Positions 8,584-16,499 of a stretch of DNA of 64,000 nucleotides are shown here, in pieces. Source of the stretch: Streptomyces sp. NBC_00582 (GTDB taxonomy: Bacteria; Actinomycetota; Actinomycetes; Streptomycetales; Streptomycetaceae); NCBI RefSeq assembly GCF_036345155.1, contig NZ_CP107772.1, forward strand, positions 2,666,001 through 2,730,000, in the 5' to 3' direction. The first letter of the stretch is position 1; every line of letters starts with the position of its first letter. The position numbers and the translations under genes were made by a program. The notes beneath the pieces were generated by a model. The model was not told the origin of the DNA, did not search any database, and saw only the letters and a list, made by a program, of their open reading frames with translations.

Positions 8584-9923
8584 TGACCACCGCACACCAC
8601 CGCATCGACGACCCCGTACGCACCGAAGGGAACGCCCCCATGCCGTCCGCCGAAACCCCCGCCCCGCAGGGTGGCTGCCCGGTCGGCGCCGACCGCCGCT
8701 CCTTCGTGAAGACGGCCCTCGGCGCCGGAGCAGCCGGCGCGGTTCTGGCCGGCGGCGGGCTCGCGCTCGCCGAGAGCGGCGGTGGCACCGCACAGGCGGC
8801 CGCGCAGACGGAGAACGCCGCCGAAGTGCCCTTCCACGGCCTCCACCAGGCCGGCATCATCACCCCGGCGCCGGCCGCTGCCACCTTCGTCTCCTTCACC
8901 GTCATCGCCGAAGACCGCGCGCAGTTGGTGGAGTTGCTCAAGACGCTCACCAGCCGGGCCCGCTTCCTGACCTCCGGCGGCATCCCCGCCGATCTCGGCG
9001 TCGGCGCCCCGCCCTCCGACAACGGCATCCTCGGCCCGACCGTCCCCGCCGACGGCCTGACCATCACCGTCGGCGTCGGCGCGTCCCTCTTCGACGACCG
9101 CTACGGTCTCGCCACGGCCAAGCCCCGCCGCCTGACTCCCATGCGGACCTTCCCCAACGACAACCTCAAGCCCGCCGAGTGCCACGGCGACCTGTCCCTG
9201 CAGATCTGCGCCAACCGTCAGGACACCGTCCTTCACGCGTTGCGCGACATCGCCCGGCACACCCGTGGGGCCATGCAGATCAAGTGGCGCATCGACGGCT
9301 TCCAGAACACGCCCCGCCCCAGCGGCGCCCAGCGCAACCTGCTCGGCTTCAAGGACGGCATCGCCAACCCAGACGTCGCCTCGTCCCGGGAAAGCAACCG
9401 CCTCATATGGGTCGGGGGTGGCGCCGGCGAGCCCGCATGGGCCAAGGGCGGCAGCTACCAGGTCATACGGATCATCCGCCTGCTCGTCGAGTTCTGGGAC
9501 CGGGTCTCCCTCACCGAGCAGGAGAAAATGTTCGGCCGCCGCAAGGACACCGGCGCCCCGCTCGACGGCGTCAAGGAGACCGATGTCCCCAACTACGCCA
9601 TGGATCCGCACGGCAACGCGATCCCCCTCGACGCCCACATCCGCCTCGCCAACCCACGCACCGCCGCCACAGACGACTCCCGCATCCTGCGCCGCGGCTA
9701 CAACTACGACCGCGGAATCGACGATGTCGGCAACCTCGACATGGGCCTGGTCTTCTGCTGCTACCAGCAGGACGTCAAGCGCCAGTTCGAGGCCACCCAG
9801 ACCCGGCTGATCGACGAACCCCTCGTCGACTACATCTCACCCACCGGCGGCGGCTACTTCTTCGCCCTGCCAGGAGTCCGCGACACCAAGGACTGGCTCG
9901 GCCGCGGGATGCTCACGAGCTGA
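8583..9923 (+). CDS. efeB: EfeB, Tat-exported DyP-type heme peroxidase/deferrochelatase
   Basis: The chosen start overlaps the efeUO stop (TGATG), giving 446 residues. An ATG at 8641 preceded by GAAGGGA is an equally possible start and would shorten the n-region. A twin-arginine signal ([13 protein letters not shown], then an Ala-rich stretch) directs folded, heme-loaded export. The DyP fold is shown by the GFKDG motif with the distal Asp, the proximal-heme segment HIRLANPR, the ILRRGYNYD segment with the conserved Arg, and [10 protein letters not shown]. In EfeUOB it oxidises ferrous iron or takes iron from heme for the permease. It is the last gene of the iron operon. Confidence 0.93.
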   Translation: MTTAHHRIDDPVRTEGNAPMPSAETPAPQGGCPVGADRRSFVKTALGAGAAGAVLAGGGLALAESGGGTAQAAAQTENAAEVPFHGLHQAGIITPAPAAATFVSFTVIAEDRAQLVELLKTLTSRARFLTSGGIPADLGVGAPPSDNGILGPTVPADGLTITVGVGASLFDDRYGLATAKPRRLTPMRTFPNDNLKPAECHGDLSLQICANRQDTVLHALRDIARHTRGAMQIKWRIDGFQNTPRPSGAQRNLLGFKDGIANPDVASSRESNRLIWVGGGAGEPAWAKGGSYQVIRIIRLLVEFWDRVSLTEQEKMFGRRKDTGAPLDGVKETDVPNYAMDPHGNAIPLDAHIRLANPRTAATDDSRILRRGYNYDRGIDDVGNLDMGLVFCCYQQDVKRQFEATQTRLIDEPLVDYISPTGGGYFFALPGVRDTKDWLGRGMLTS

Positions 9924-10049
9924 CACAGATTCCTCAAGCCCGCCCCCGTGCCGTGCCGCCCCGGCTTTCGAAGGTGTCCGTCGCTCCATGCCCGGCCGCG
10001 CAGCGGCGTGGTGACCAAAACGCCCGATGCCTGCTCGCACGTTCACCAC

Positions 10050-11300
10050 TCAGTGGGCGGGCGTGGACCGCACGGCCCGGGTGAACCACAGCAGAACCAG
10101 CGCGGCGACCTGGATGCCGGCGACGACCACGATCAGAAGGGGAACGGAGACGTCGTACAGCACCCCGACCAGGGCGCCACCTGCCAACGCAGCCGCTCCC
10201 ATGATCCCGGCGAAGACGCCGTACGCAGTGGCCCGGCGGCCCACGGGTACAAGGTCGGCGACAGTGGCACGCAGCGTGGACTCCTGGACCCCGACGGCGG
10301 CGCCCCACACCAGTGCACCCGCCACGGCGGCCCCCACCGTGTCGGTGAAGGCGAGGGCCGGAACAGCGGCGGACAGCAGCGGCAGGACGACCAGGACCTG
10401 GGCGCCGAGCCGGTCGTACAGCCAGCCCGTGGCCAGCGCCGCCACCGCGTCAGCCGCCATGGCCGCCGCGTACAGCACCGGCACCATCGCGGTCGGCATC
10501 AAGTGGCGGACGACCAGGTGATAAGAGAGCACACCGAAGGTGGCGAAACCGGTCAGGGTCGCTGCGGTGAATACCGCGTAGGCCCAGAAGGCCCGCGGCA
10601 GCCTCCTCTCGCGGGATCCGGCGGGAGGCGACTGCTCGGGCGCCGCCGTGCCGACGGCGGTCTCGTAGCCCACCGGATCGGGGACCCTGGCACGCAGCCA
10701 GAGCAGCAGTGCGACGGCGGCCACGCCGGGCAGCGCGAGCACCCCGAGCGCCGGAGCGTAGTCGCCGCCGGTCAAGGCGAGGACCCCGGCCACCGTGAGC
10801 GGGCCGATGAGCGCGCCGACCTGGTCCATCGCCTCGTGCACCGCGAAGCCGCGGCCCCGGCCGGTGCCGGCGGTGGCGTGCGAGAGCAGCGTGTCCTTGG
10901 CCGGGGAGCGCACGGCCTTGCCGACGCGTTCCGCGATCACCAGGGTGCAGGCCACCCACAGCACGCCGGTCAGGCCGAGCACCGGGACTGTGGCCGCGGT
11001 CAGCACGTATCCGGCGATCGTCCATGCCCAGAAGCGGCGGCTGCGGTCGGCCAGCGGTCCCGAGGCCAGACGCAGCCCGAGCGCGGCGGCCTCACCCGCC
11101 CCCGTGACCACGCCGACCACGGCCGCGGAGGCGCCCAGGTGAGCGAGCAGCGGGCCGGTGACGGAACGAGCGCCCTCGTAGACGAAGTCCATCAGCAGAC
11201 TGACGCCCCCAAACACCGCCACGAACCGCCACGCTGAGAGCTCCCGGGCAGGTGGGTTCGACGGCTCGGGCGTGGCGGACGTGGTGCGGGCTGGCTTCAT
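10050..11300 (-). CDS. MFS transporter
   Basis: The product has 416 residues with about twelve membrane helices. The start MKPARTTSAT is chosen because the hydrophobic part begins about 25 residues later and a GAGAGAAG sits just upstream. The frame is open much further up, through the tail of the DUF347 pseudogene, but that part reads as a different protein. A major-facilitator loop is visible (LASGPLADRSRRFW), and a second, weaker one in the C-half (LATGWLYDRLGAQ). No substrate can be named; the best guess is a proton-driven exporter. The gene stands alone on its strand. Confidence 0.85.
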   Translation of the reverse strand: MKPARTTSATPEPSNPPARELSAWRFVAVFGGVSLLMDFVYEGARSVTGPLLAHLGASAAVVGVVTGAGEAAALGLRLASGPLADRSRRFWAWTIAGYVLTAATVPVLGLTGVLWVACTLVIAERVGKAVRSPAKDTLLSHATAGTGRGRGFAVHEAMDQVGALIGPLTVAGVLALTGGDYAPALGVLALPGVAAVALLLWLRARVPDPVGYETAVGTAAPEQSPPAGSRERRLPRAFWAYAVFTAATLTGFATFGVLSYHLVVRHLMPTAMVPVLYAAAMAADAVAALATGWLYDRLGAQVLVVLPLLSAAVPALAFTDTVGAAVAGALVWGAAVGVQESTLRATVADLVPVGRRATAYGVFAGIMGAAALAGGALVGVLYDVSVPLLIVVVAGIQVAALVLLWFTRAVRSTPAH

Positions 11301-11449
11301 GGACTTCTCTCGAGGCTGTCGCGTGCCCGGCAGGCCGGACATGGCTTCTTGGACGTCGGACCACCTCCTGGGAGCACTCTCCTCTTCACCGGACGATCCG
11401 GCAGACGCATCTTCTCTCGACACAGCAGTCAGGTGGGGAAGCGGGCGCA

Positions 11450-11855
11450 GGACAGGAGGCAGGGCCGCGGACGGGGCGAGACTGCGGTGCTCCTGAGTGT
11501 GGGCGTAACCCGTCCGACCAACCGGTACGGCCAACAGCGCGGCCGACGAACCCGCCGTACCGAGGTCGAGACCGCCCTTCGCGATCGGCTTGGTCAGGAA
11601 GTTCCGGCTGTCGCGCCGAGCGGGCGGACCAGCACGAACGCGATCCGGAACAGGAGCACGTTCGGCACGACGGGCACCCCGCCTTCTCGTTGAGCAGGTC
11701 GGCCGCGGTCTCGCCGGCCGTCGTGCACAGCACCTTGGTGATCCAGAAGTAGGCGGTGACCTCGGGGACTTGTTTCAGCGCGGAGGGCGGCAGGGGCGAG
11801 CGGAGGCACTCGTGCCGGGTTCGGCCTCGGGAGTCTCGGAGAGTTCGTAGGTCAT
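11450..11855 (-). pseudogene. DUF347 membrane protein, degraded
   Basis: The start region (MTYELSETPE) is followed in a second frame by LKQVPEVTAYFWITKVL and TTAGETAADLLNEK, the hallmark first repeat of DUF347. It then jumps to the family's late segment RPLGAT and, in a third frame, to LTKPIAKGGLDLGT. So the middle (about 120 residues) is deleted and at least two frameshifts are present. It is the third DUF347 locus in this window. Unlike the other two it has no two-component system beside it. The right border is clear and the left border is approximate. Confidence 0.75.
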
Positions 11856-11945
11856 GGGCAGACGCTGCCAGCGGTTACCTGAACGCATCCTGACTGCCGC
11901 GCGGCTTTCCCGGCCCGCCGGGTCCGGCCTGATCACGATGGGGCC

Positions 11946-12980
11946 ATGCACACCCGCGCCGCGTCCTGGCTGCGGCACCGGCTCGGCCGCGCCGTCGTCC
12001 TCTCCTACGCCCTCGCCCTGATCCTGCCTGCCCCCGGGCTGTGGCTGCGCCGCCCCCATCCCTTGCCGCCGTCGCACCTGACAGTGCACATCGCACCGCT
12101 GCTGCTGTCCCTGGTGCTGTTCTCGGCCGGGCTCCAGGTCCCCGTCCGCGCGCTGGGTGCCCTGTTGCGGCATCCGAAGGCCCTGCTCGCCGGCCTCGTG
12201 CTGCACCTGGCGATCCCGCTGGCGGTCGTGCCGTTCGTCGCCTTCCTCCTGCGGCGCACCCCGGACACCGACGGCGGCAGCGGACTGCTCACCGCGATGA
12301 TCCTCGTCGTGGCGATGCCCGTCGCCGCCGGGGCTACCGTGTGGACCGACAAGGGCGAGGGAGATCAGCCGACGATGGTGGGTCTCGTCCTGGCCTCGAC
12401 CCTGCTCAGCCCGCTGACCACCCCCGTGCTGCTGGCGACGCTGTCGCCGCTGCTCAGCGGCGGCTACGCGCACACCCTCGCCGCGACCGGCCGGCTGGCC
12501 CAGGGTGGATTCGCCCTCACCGCCGTGGTCCTTCCCTGCACGGCGGGCCTGCTGGGTGCAGTCGTCCTGCCCGCGCGATGGCTGGGCCGCCTGGTCACGA
12601 CGGTGGCGCCGTCGGCCATGGCCGGTTCGCTGGTCCTGACCTACGTCAACGCCAGCGGCGCCCTCGGATCCGTCCTCACCCGGCCACGCCCGCTGCTGTT
12701 CGCCGCCGCTCTGGCCGTGGCCGCCCTGGTCTGCCTGCTCTCCTTCGTCCTCGGCCGGGTCGCCGCCCGCCTCCTGCGGCTGGAGGCGGCTACCGCCTCG
12801 TCACTGACGCTCGCCTGCGGCATGAACAACAGCAGCGCGAGCGCGGTGCTGATCACCGCGTCCCTGCCCGACAAACCGCACCTGCTGCTGCCGGTCCTCG
12901 CCTACGGGCTGCTGCAGAAGACCGCCGCGAACCGGATCGTCACCCGGCTGCGACCGGCTCCCACCGCAGCAGGCGCCTGA
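11946..12980 (+). CDS. Bile-acid:Na+ symporter (BASS)-family membrane protein
   Basis: The product has 344 residues and about nine to ten membrane segments. It resembles the BASS/SBF fold: an early SAGLQVP segment after the second helix, and a late GMNNSSASAVLI segment, where Asn/Ser residues line the transport site. Bacterial members move organic anions with sodium; the substrate here is unknown. The divergent left neighbour is the DUF347 pseudogene. Only 7 bp separate its stop from the convergent kinase. Confidence 0.75.
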   Translation: MHTRAASWLRHRLGRAVVLSYALALILPAPGLWLRRPHPLPPSHLTVHIAPLLLSLVLFSAGLQVPVRALGALLRHPKALLAGLVLHLAIPLAVVPFVAFLLRRTPDTDGGSGLLTAMILVVAMPVAAGATVWTDKGEGDQPTMVGLVLASTLLSPLTTPVLLATLSPLLSGGYAHTLAATGRLAQGGFALTAVVLPCTAGLLGAVVLPARWLGRLVTTVAPSAMAGSLVLTYVNASGALGSVLTRPRPLLFAAALAVAALVCLLSFVLGRVAARLLRLEAATASSLTLACGMNNSSASAVLITASLPDKPHLLLPVLAYGLLQKTAANRIVTRLRPAPTAAGA

Positions 12981-12987
12981 ACCCTCC

Positions 12988-14307
12988 TCAGCCGTCGCCC
13001 TCGGAGCCAGGCTCCTCGCGGCGTACGGGGACGAGCAGGGTGAAGGCGGCTGGACGGCGGCCGGTCAGGGAGAGTCTGCCGCCCAGGGACACGGCCAGAT
13101 CGCGGGCGAGGGCCAGGCCGATACCGGAGCCCTCCCCCGCGCCGGTGCGGCCGCGGTCGAACAGTCGGGACGCCTCGCCGTCCACCGCGCCCTCGTCGGT
13201 CACGTCGAAGGCGACGGCCTCCCCGAGATCGCGGGCCGTGAGGCGTACGGTGCCGCGCCCGTGGACGCGCGCGTTCTCCAGCAGCACGCCGAGGATCTCG
13301 GTGACCGGGGCGCCGAGGACGCGAACGTCGTCCCCCGTCTCGAGGGCCGCTGCCTCCAGGCGTCTGCCGTCGCGGGCGAACAGTCCGTGCCAGCGCTCCT
13401 CGGTCTCGCGCAGCAGCTGTGACACGGGCGTGTCCGGAGCGGGCCGGCGCGGCAGGCCGTGGAGGCGGGACAGGCGCAGCACCTCCTCCACCGTGCGGTG
13501 CAGGCGGCGCGTGGTGGCCAGGGCCTCCTCCAGGGCGGGCCGCAGCCGGGCGTCGTCGTCCTGGGCGAGCCCCGCCTCCAGGGTGAGCTGCAGCCCGGTG
13601 AGCGGGGTGCGCAGCTGGTGGGAGGCGTTGGCGGTGAAGTCGCGCTCGTGGCGCAGGAGTTCGGTCAGGCTGTGCAGCATCTCGTTGTGGGTCCGCGCGA
13701 CCTGGTCGATCTCGGCGACGCTGCTGGGCGCGGCCCGGGCGCTCAGGTCGCCGGCGGTGACGGCCCGGCAGTGCCGGGAGAGGTCCTCCAGCGGCGCGGC
13801 CAGCACCCGCGCCTGCCTGCGGGCGACGAGGACGGCCACGGTCAGCGCGAGGGCGCAGACCCCGGCGAGGACAGCCCAGGCGATCAGGACACGGTCGCGT
13901 ACGGCGGCCGCGGGCGAGGAGGCGCGTACGACGCCGATCACGTGCTCGGCGTGTGAGACGGGTACCGCGACGACCAGGTCAGCCCCCGACCGGCGGCGTA
14001 CCACCTCCGCGCCCAGCGCCCTTCGCACCGACGTGTCGCCGGCGCGGGGACCGGTGCCTGCCCTCAGCCGCAGCCCGGTGTCGTAGAGGCCGAGGCGTCC
14101 GCCGGGCGGCGGCGCGGGCAGCTCCACCGGGTCGCCGGTCACGTAGTCCGGGCTGACGTGTACGGCCCCGGACAGCGCCGCCCGTTCCAGGGTGTCGCGC
14201 TGGTCGGCGTAGAGCGACGACCTGATCGCCAGGGCCAGCGGGACGGCGAGGAGGACGACGGCGACCAGGGCGGCGGTGAGGGCGACTCGCACCACGCGCT
14301 GTCTCAT
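12988..14307 (-). CDS. Sensor histidine kinase (OmpR/EnvZ class)
   Basis: The product has 439 residues. Membrane helices at about 8-28 and 140-162 flank a sensor region of about 110 residues. HAMP follows, then DHp with His230 in NASHQLRTPL and HATPase with an N-box (LLENARVHG) and G-box (GEGSGIGLALARDL). The DHp Gln after His is typical of VanS-like actinobacterial kinases. No regulator lies next to it on its strand. The closest candidate partner is the OmpR regulator at 19191-19919, at the far end of the divergent ABC operon. Confidence 0.9.
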   Translation of the reverse strand: MRQRVVRVALTAALVAVVLLAVPLALAIRSSLYADQRDTLERAALSGAVHVSPDYVTGDPVELPAPPPGGRLGLYDTGLRLRAGTGPRAGDTSVRRALGAEVVRRRSGADLVVAVPVSHAEHVIGVVRASSPAAAVRDRVLIAWAVLAGVCALALTVAVLVARRQARVLAAPLEDLSRHCRAVTAGDLSARAAPSSVAEIDQVARTHNEMLHSLTELLRHERDFTANASHQLRTPLTGLQLTLEAGLAQDDDARLRPALEEALATTRRLHRTVEEVLRLSRLHGLPRRPAPDTPVSQLLRETEERWHGLFARDGRRLEAAALETGDDVRVLGAPVTEILGVLLENARVHGRGTVRLTARDLGEAVAFDVTDEGAVDGEASRLFDRGRTGAGEGSGIGLALARDLAVSLGGRLSLTGRRPAAFTLLVPVRREEPGSEGDG

Positions 14308-14465
14308 GCCCCCATCCTGCGGGCCCCCGACCGGTCCGTGAGCGATCCGCCACGCACTTTTGCCGTCGTCTAACCGTCGGCGTGCGGGGCGTTAACCGAC
14401 GGCTCTCTAGCGTCGGTGACATGGCAGGAGAGCAGGACCCGGCAGTTCCTCGGGAGGGCAGTGGC

Positions 14466-15086
14466 ATGTCGTACAAACGTACCTCCGCCGGCCTCGTCGC
14501 AGTGACGGTGGTCGCGGCGGTGATCGCGGGGTGCTCCGGATCGTCGTCCGGGGCGCATTCCGGCCCGGGTTCGACGGCCCCAGTGCGGGCGAATCCAGCC
14601 CCCACCGAGTCGAACCCGCCCGGGGACATCCCCGACAACCAGGTGTTCGTGGCCTACCGGCCCACCGGCGGCTTCACCGGGTTCACGGTGAAGGTACCGG
14701 AGGGCTGGGCCCGCACCGACAAGGGCGGTACGACCGTCTTCACGGACAAGCTGAACAGCGTCACCATCGCTACGGCGGGCGCCTCCACCGCCCCGACCGT
14801 CACCTCCGTCAAGAACACGGTGGTGCCCCAACTGCGTCGGCAGGTGGCGAAGTTCGCATCGCCGAAGGTGTCGCAGGTGACCCGTAAAGCGGGCCCCTTC
14901 GTCCTTCTCACCTATCAGGGCGACTCGGCCAAGGACCCGGTCACCGGCAAGGTGGTGCGGGACGCGTTCGAGCGGTACGCCTTCTACCGGCAGGGCCATG
15001 AGGTGGACCTGACGCTGTCCGGCCCGGTCAAAGCCGACAACGTCGATCCGTGGCGGATCGTCAGCGACTCGTTCGCGTGGCGGTGA
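14466..15086 (+). CDS. Putative lipoprotein of ABC export operon
   Basis: The product has 206 residues. The start MSYKRTSAGL is preceded by CGGGAGGG and gives a proper type II signal peptide ending at the lipobox VIAGC, followed by a Ser/Gly/Pro-rich linker. Upstream in-frame starts would add an unneeded leader. The mature part (KVPEGWARTD, VSDSFAWR at the end) resembles small actinobacterial surface lipoproteins of unknown function. It is the first gene of a tightly packed operon with two ATPases and a permease, and could be a substrate-handling subunit of that exporter. Confidence 0.8.
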   Translation: MSYKRTSAGLVAVTVVAAVIAGCSGSSSGAHSGPGSTAPVRANPAPTESNPPGDIPDNQVFVAYRPTGGFTGFTVKVPEGWARTDKGGTTVFTDKLNSVTIATAGASTAPTVTSVKNTVVPQLRRQVAKFASPKVSQVTRKAGPFVLLTYQGDSAKDPVTGKVVRDAFERYAFYRQGHEVDLTLSGPVKADNVDPWRIVSDSFAWR

Positions 15087-15823
15087 GTGCGATGCCCGCC
15101 GAACCGTCCGACGACGACGTCGTGCTGGCCGCCCGGGAGCTCTACCGCTTCTACCGGGCCGGTGAGGAGGAGACGCTCGCGTTGCGCGGAGTGTCACTGC
15201 GGTTGCGGCGCGGGGAGACGGTCGCCGTCGTCGGCCCGTCGGGGGCGGGCAAGTCGACCCTGCTTGCGTGCCTGGCCGGGCTCGACGAGCCGTCGGGCGG
15301 CGAGGTCCGGGTGGCGGGCGTGCGCATCAGCCATCGGCCCGAGACCGAACGCGCCCGGCTGCGCGCGCGGCACGTGGGGGTGCTTCTGCAGTCCCGCAAC
15401 CTGCTGCCGCATCTGACCGTGCGCGACAACATCCGGCTCGCCCAGCATGCGGTGCGCGGCCGTCCCACGGTGCGGGCCGGGGCGCTGCTGGAACAGGTCG
15501 GGCTCGGGCGGCGGGCGGGCGCGCTGCCGCGGCAGCTGTCCGGCGGTGAGCTGGCCCGGGCCGGGCTCGCCGTCGCGCTGGCCAACTCCCCGGCCGTGCT
15601 GCTGGCCGACGAGCCGACCGGCGAACTCGACGGCGCGACAGAGGAGTTGGTGCTGCGGATGCTGCGGGACCGGGCAGCGGACGGTTGCGCGGTGCTGATC
15701 GTGACGCACAGCGCGGAAGCGGTGCGGGGCGCCGACCGAGTGATCACACTGGACGACGGGCGGGCCCACGAGGGACGCGAGCGAACCGCTCAGACCGAGG
15801 AGAGCAGCCATGCCCTCCGCTGA
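15083..15823 (+). CDS. ABC transporter ATPase (MacB/LolD type), first of two
   Basis: About 246 residues from a GTG that overlaps the lipoprotein stop (GTGA); an ATG at 15092 is an alternative start. It has Walker A GPSGAGKST, the signature LSGGELARA, Walker B VLLADEPTGELD and the switch His in THSAEA. MacB/LolD-type ATPases power FtsX-like permeases. Its stop lies inside the next gene, a second ATPase, so both proteins are translated together and may form a heterodimer on one permease. Confidence 0.92.
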   Translation: MSAMPAEPSDDDVVLAARELYRFYRAGEEETLALRGVSLRLRRGETVAVVGPSGAGKSTLLACLAGLDEPSGGEVRVAGVRISHRPETERARLRARHVGVLLQSRNLLPHLTVRDNIRLAQHAVRGRPTVRAGALLEQVGLGRRAGALPRQLSGGELARAGLAVALANSPAVLLADEPTGELDGATEELVLRMLRDRAADGCAVLIVTHSAEAVRGADRVITLDDGRAHEGRERTAQTEESSHALR

Positions 15824-16499
15824 CCTGCTCGTCTCCTGCCGGGATGTCGCGCTCACCTTCGGCCGAGGCCCCACCGCCGTGGTGGCGGTGCACGGCGCCG
15901 ACCTGGACATCCGCTCCGGCGACCGGCTGGCGATCGTGGGACCTTCCGGATCGGGGAAGTCGTCCCTGCTCCATCTGCTGGCGGGGCTCGAACTCCCCAC
16001 CAGCGGCACCATCACCCGGCCCGGAGTGCGCGGGCCGCGGGACATCGGCCTGGTCTTCCAGGCCGACAGCCTCATCCCCGCCCTCGACGTCACGGAGAAC
16101 ACCGCGCTGCCGCTCGTCCTCGCGGGACGTCCGCAGCAGGAGACCCGCCGTCCGGTCGCCGAGGCGCTCGAGGTGGTCGGCGCGGCCGGGCTGGCCGACC
16201 GGCTGCCCGACGAGATCTCCGGCGGCCAGGCCCAGCGGGTGGCCGTGGCCCGCGTGCTGGCGCAGGCGCCACGGCTGATCCTCGCGGACGAGCCCACCGG
16301 CCGCCTCGACCACGCCACCGGCGCCCGAGTCCTGGACGCCCTGCTCGCGGCGGCCGACCGGACGGGCGCGGCCCTCGTCGTCACCACTCACGACCCCGCC
16401 GTCGCCGCCCGGCTCACCGTTCGGCGAGGCATGCGCGACGGCCGGCTGCTCGCACCCGAAGCAGCGCAAGCGCCGGACCCACGAGGGAGCCTGTCATGA
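15810..16499 (+). CDS. ABC transporter ATPase (MacB/LolD type), second of two
   Basis: The product has 229 residues and overlaps the previous gene by 14 bp and the permease gene by 4 bp (ATGA). All motifs are intact: Walker A GPSGSGKSS, signature ISGGQAQR, Walker B LILADEPTGRLD, switch His in THDPAVA. It differs clearly from its neighbour (signature and Walker A flanks), so the two are not a recent duplication. Confidence 0.92.
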   Translation: MPSADLLVSCRDVALTFGRGPTAVVAVHGADLDIRSGDRLAIVGPSGSGKSSLLHLLAGLELPTSGTITRPGVRGPRDIGLVFQADSLIPALDVTENTALPLVLAGRPQQETRRPVAEALEVVGAAGLADRLPDEISGGQAQRVAVARVLAQAPRLILADEPTGRLDHATGARVLDALLAAADRTGAALVVTTHDPAVAARLTVRRGMRDGRLLAPEAAQAPDPRGSLS

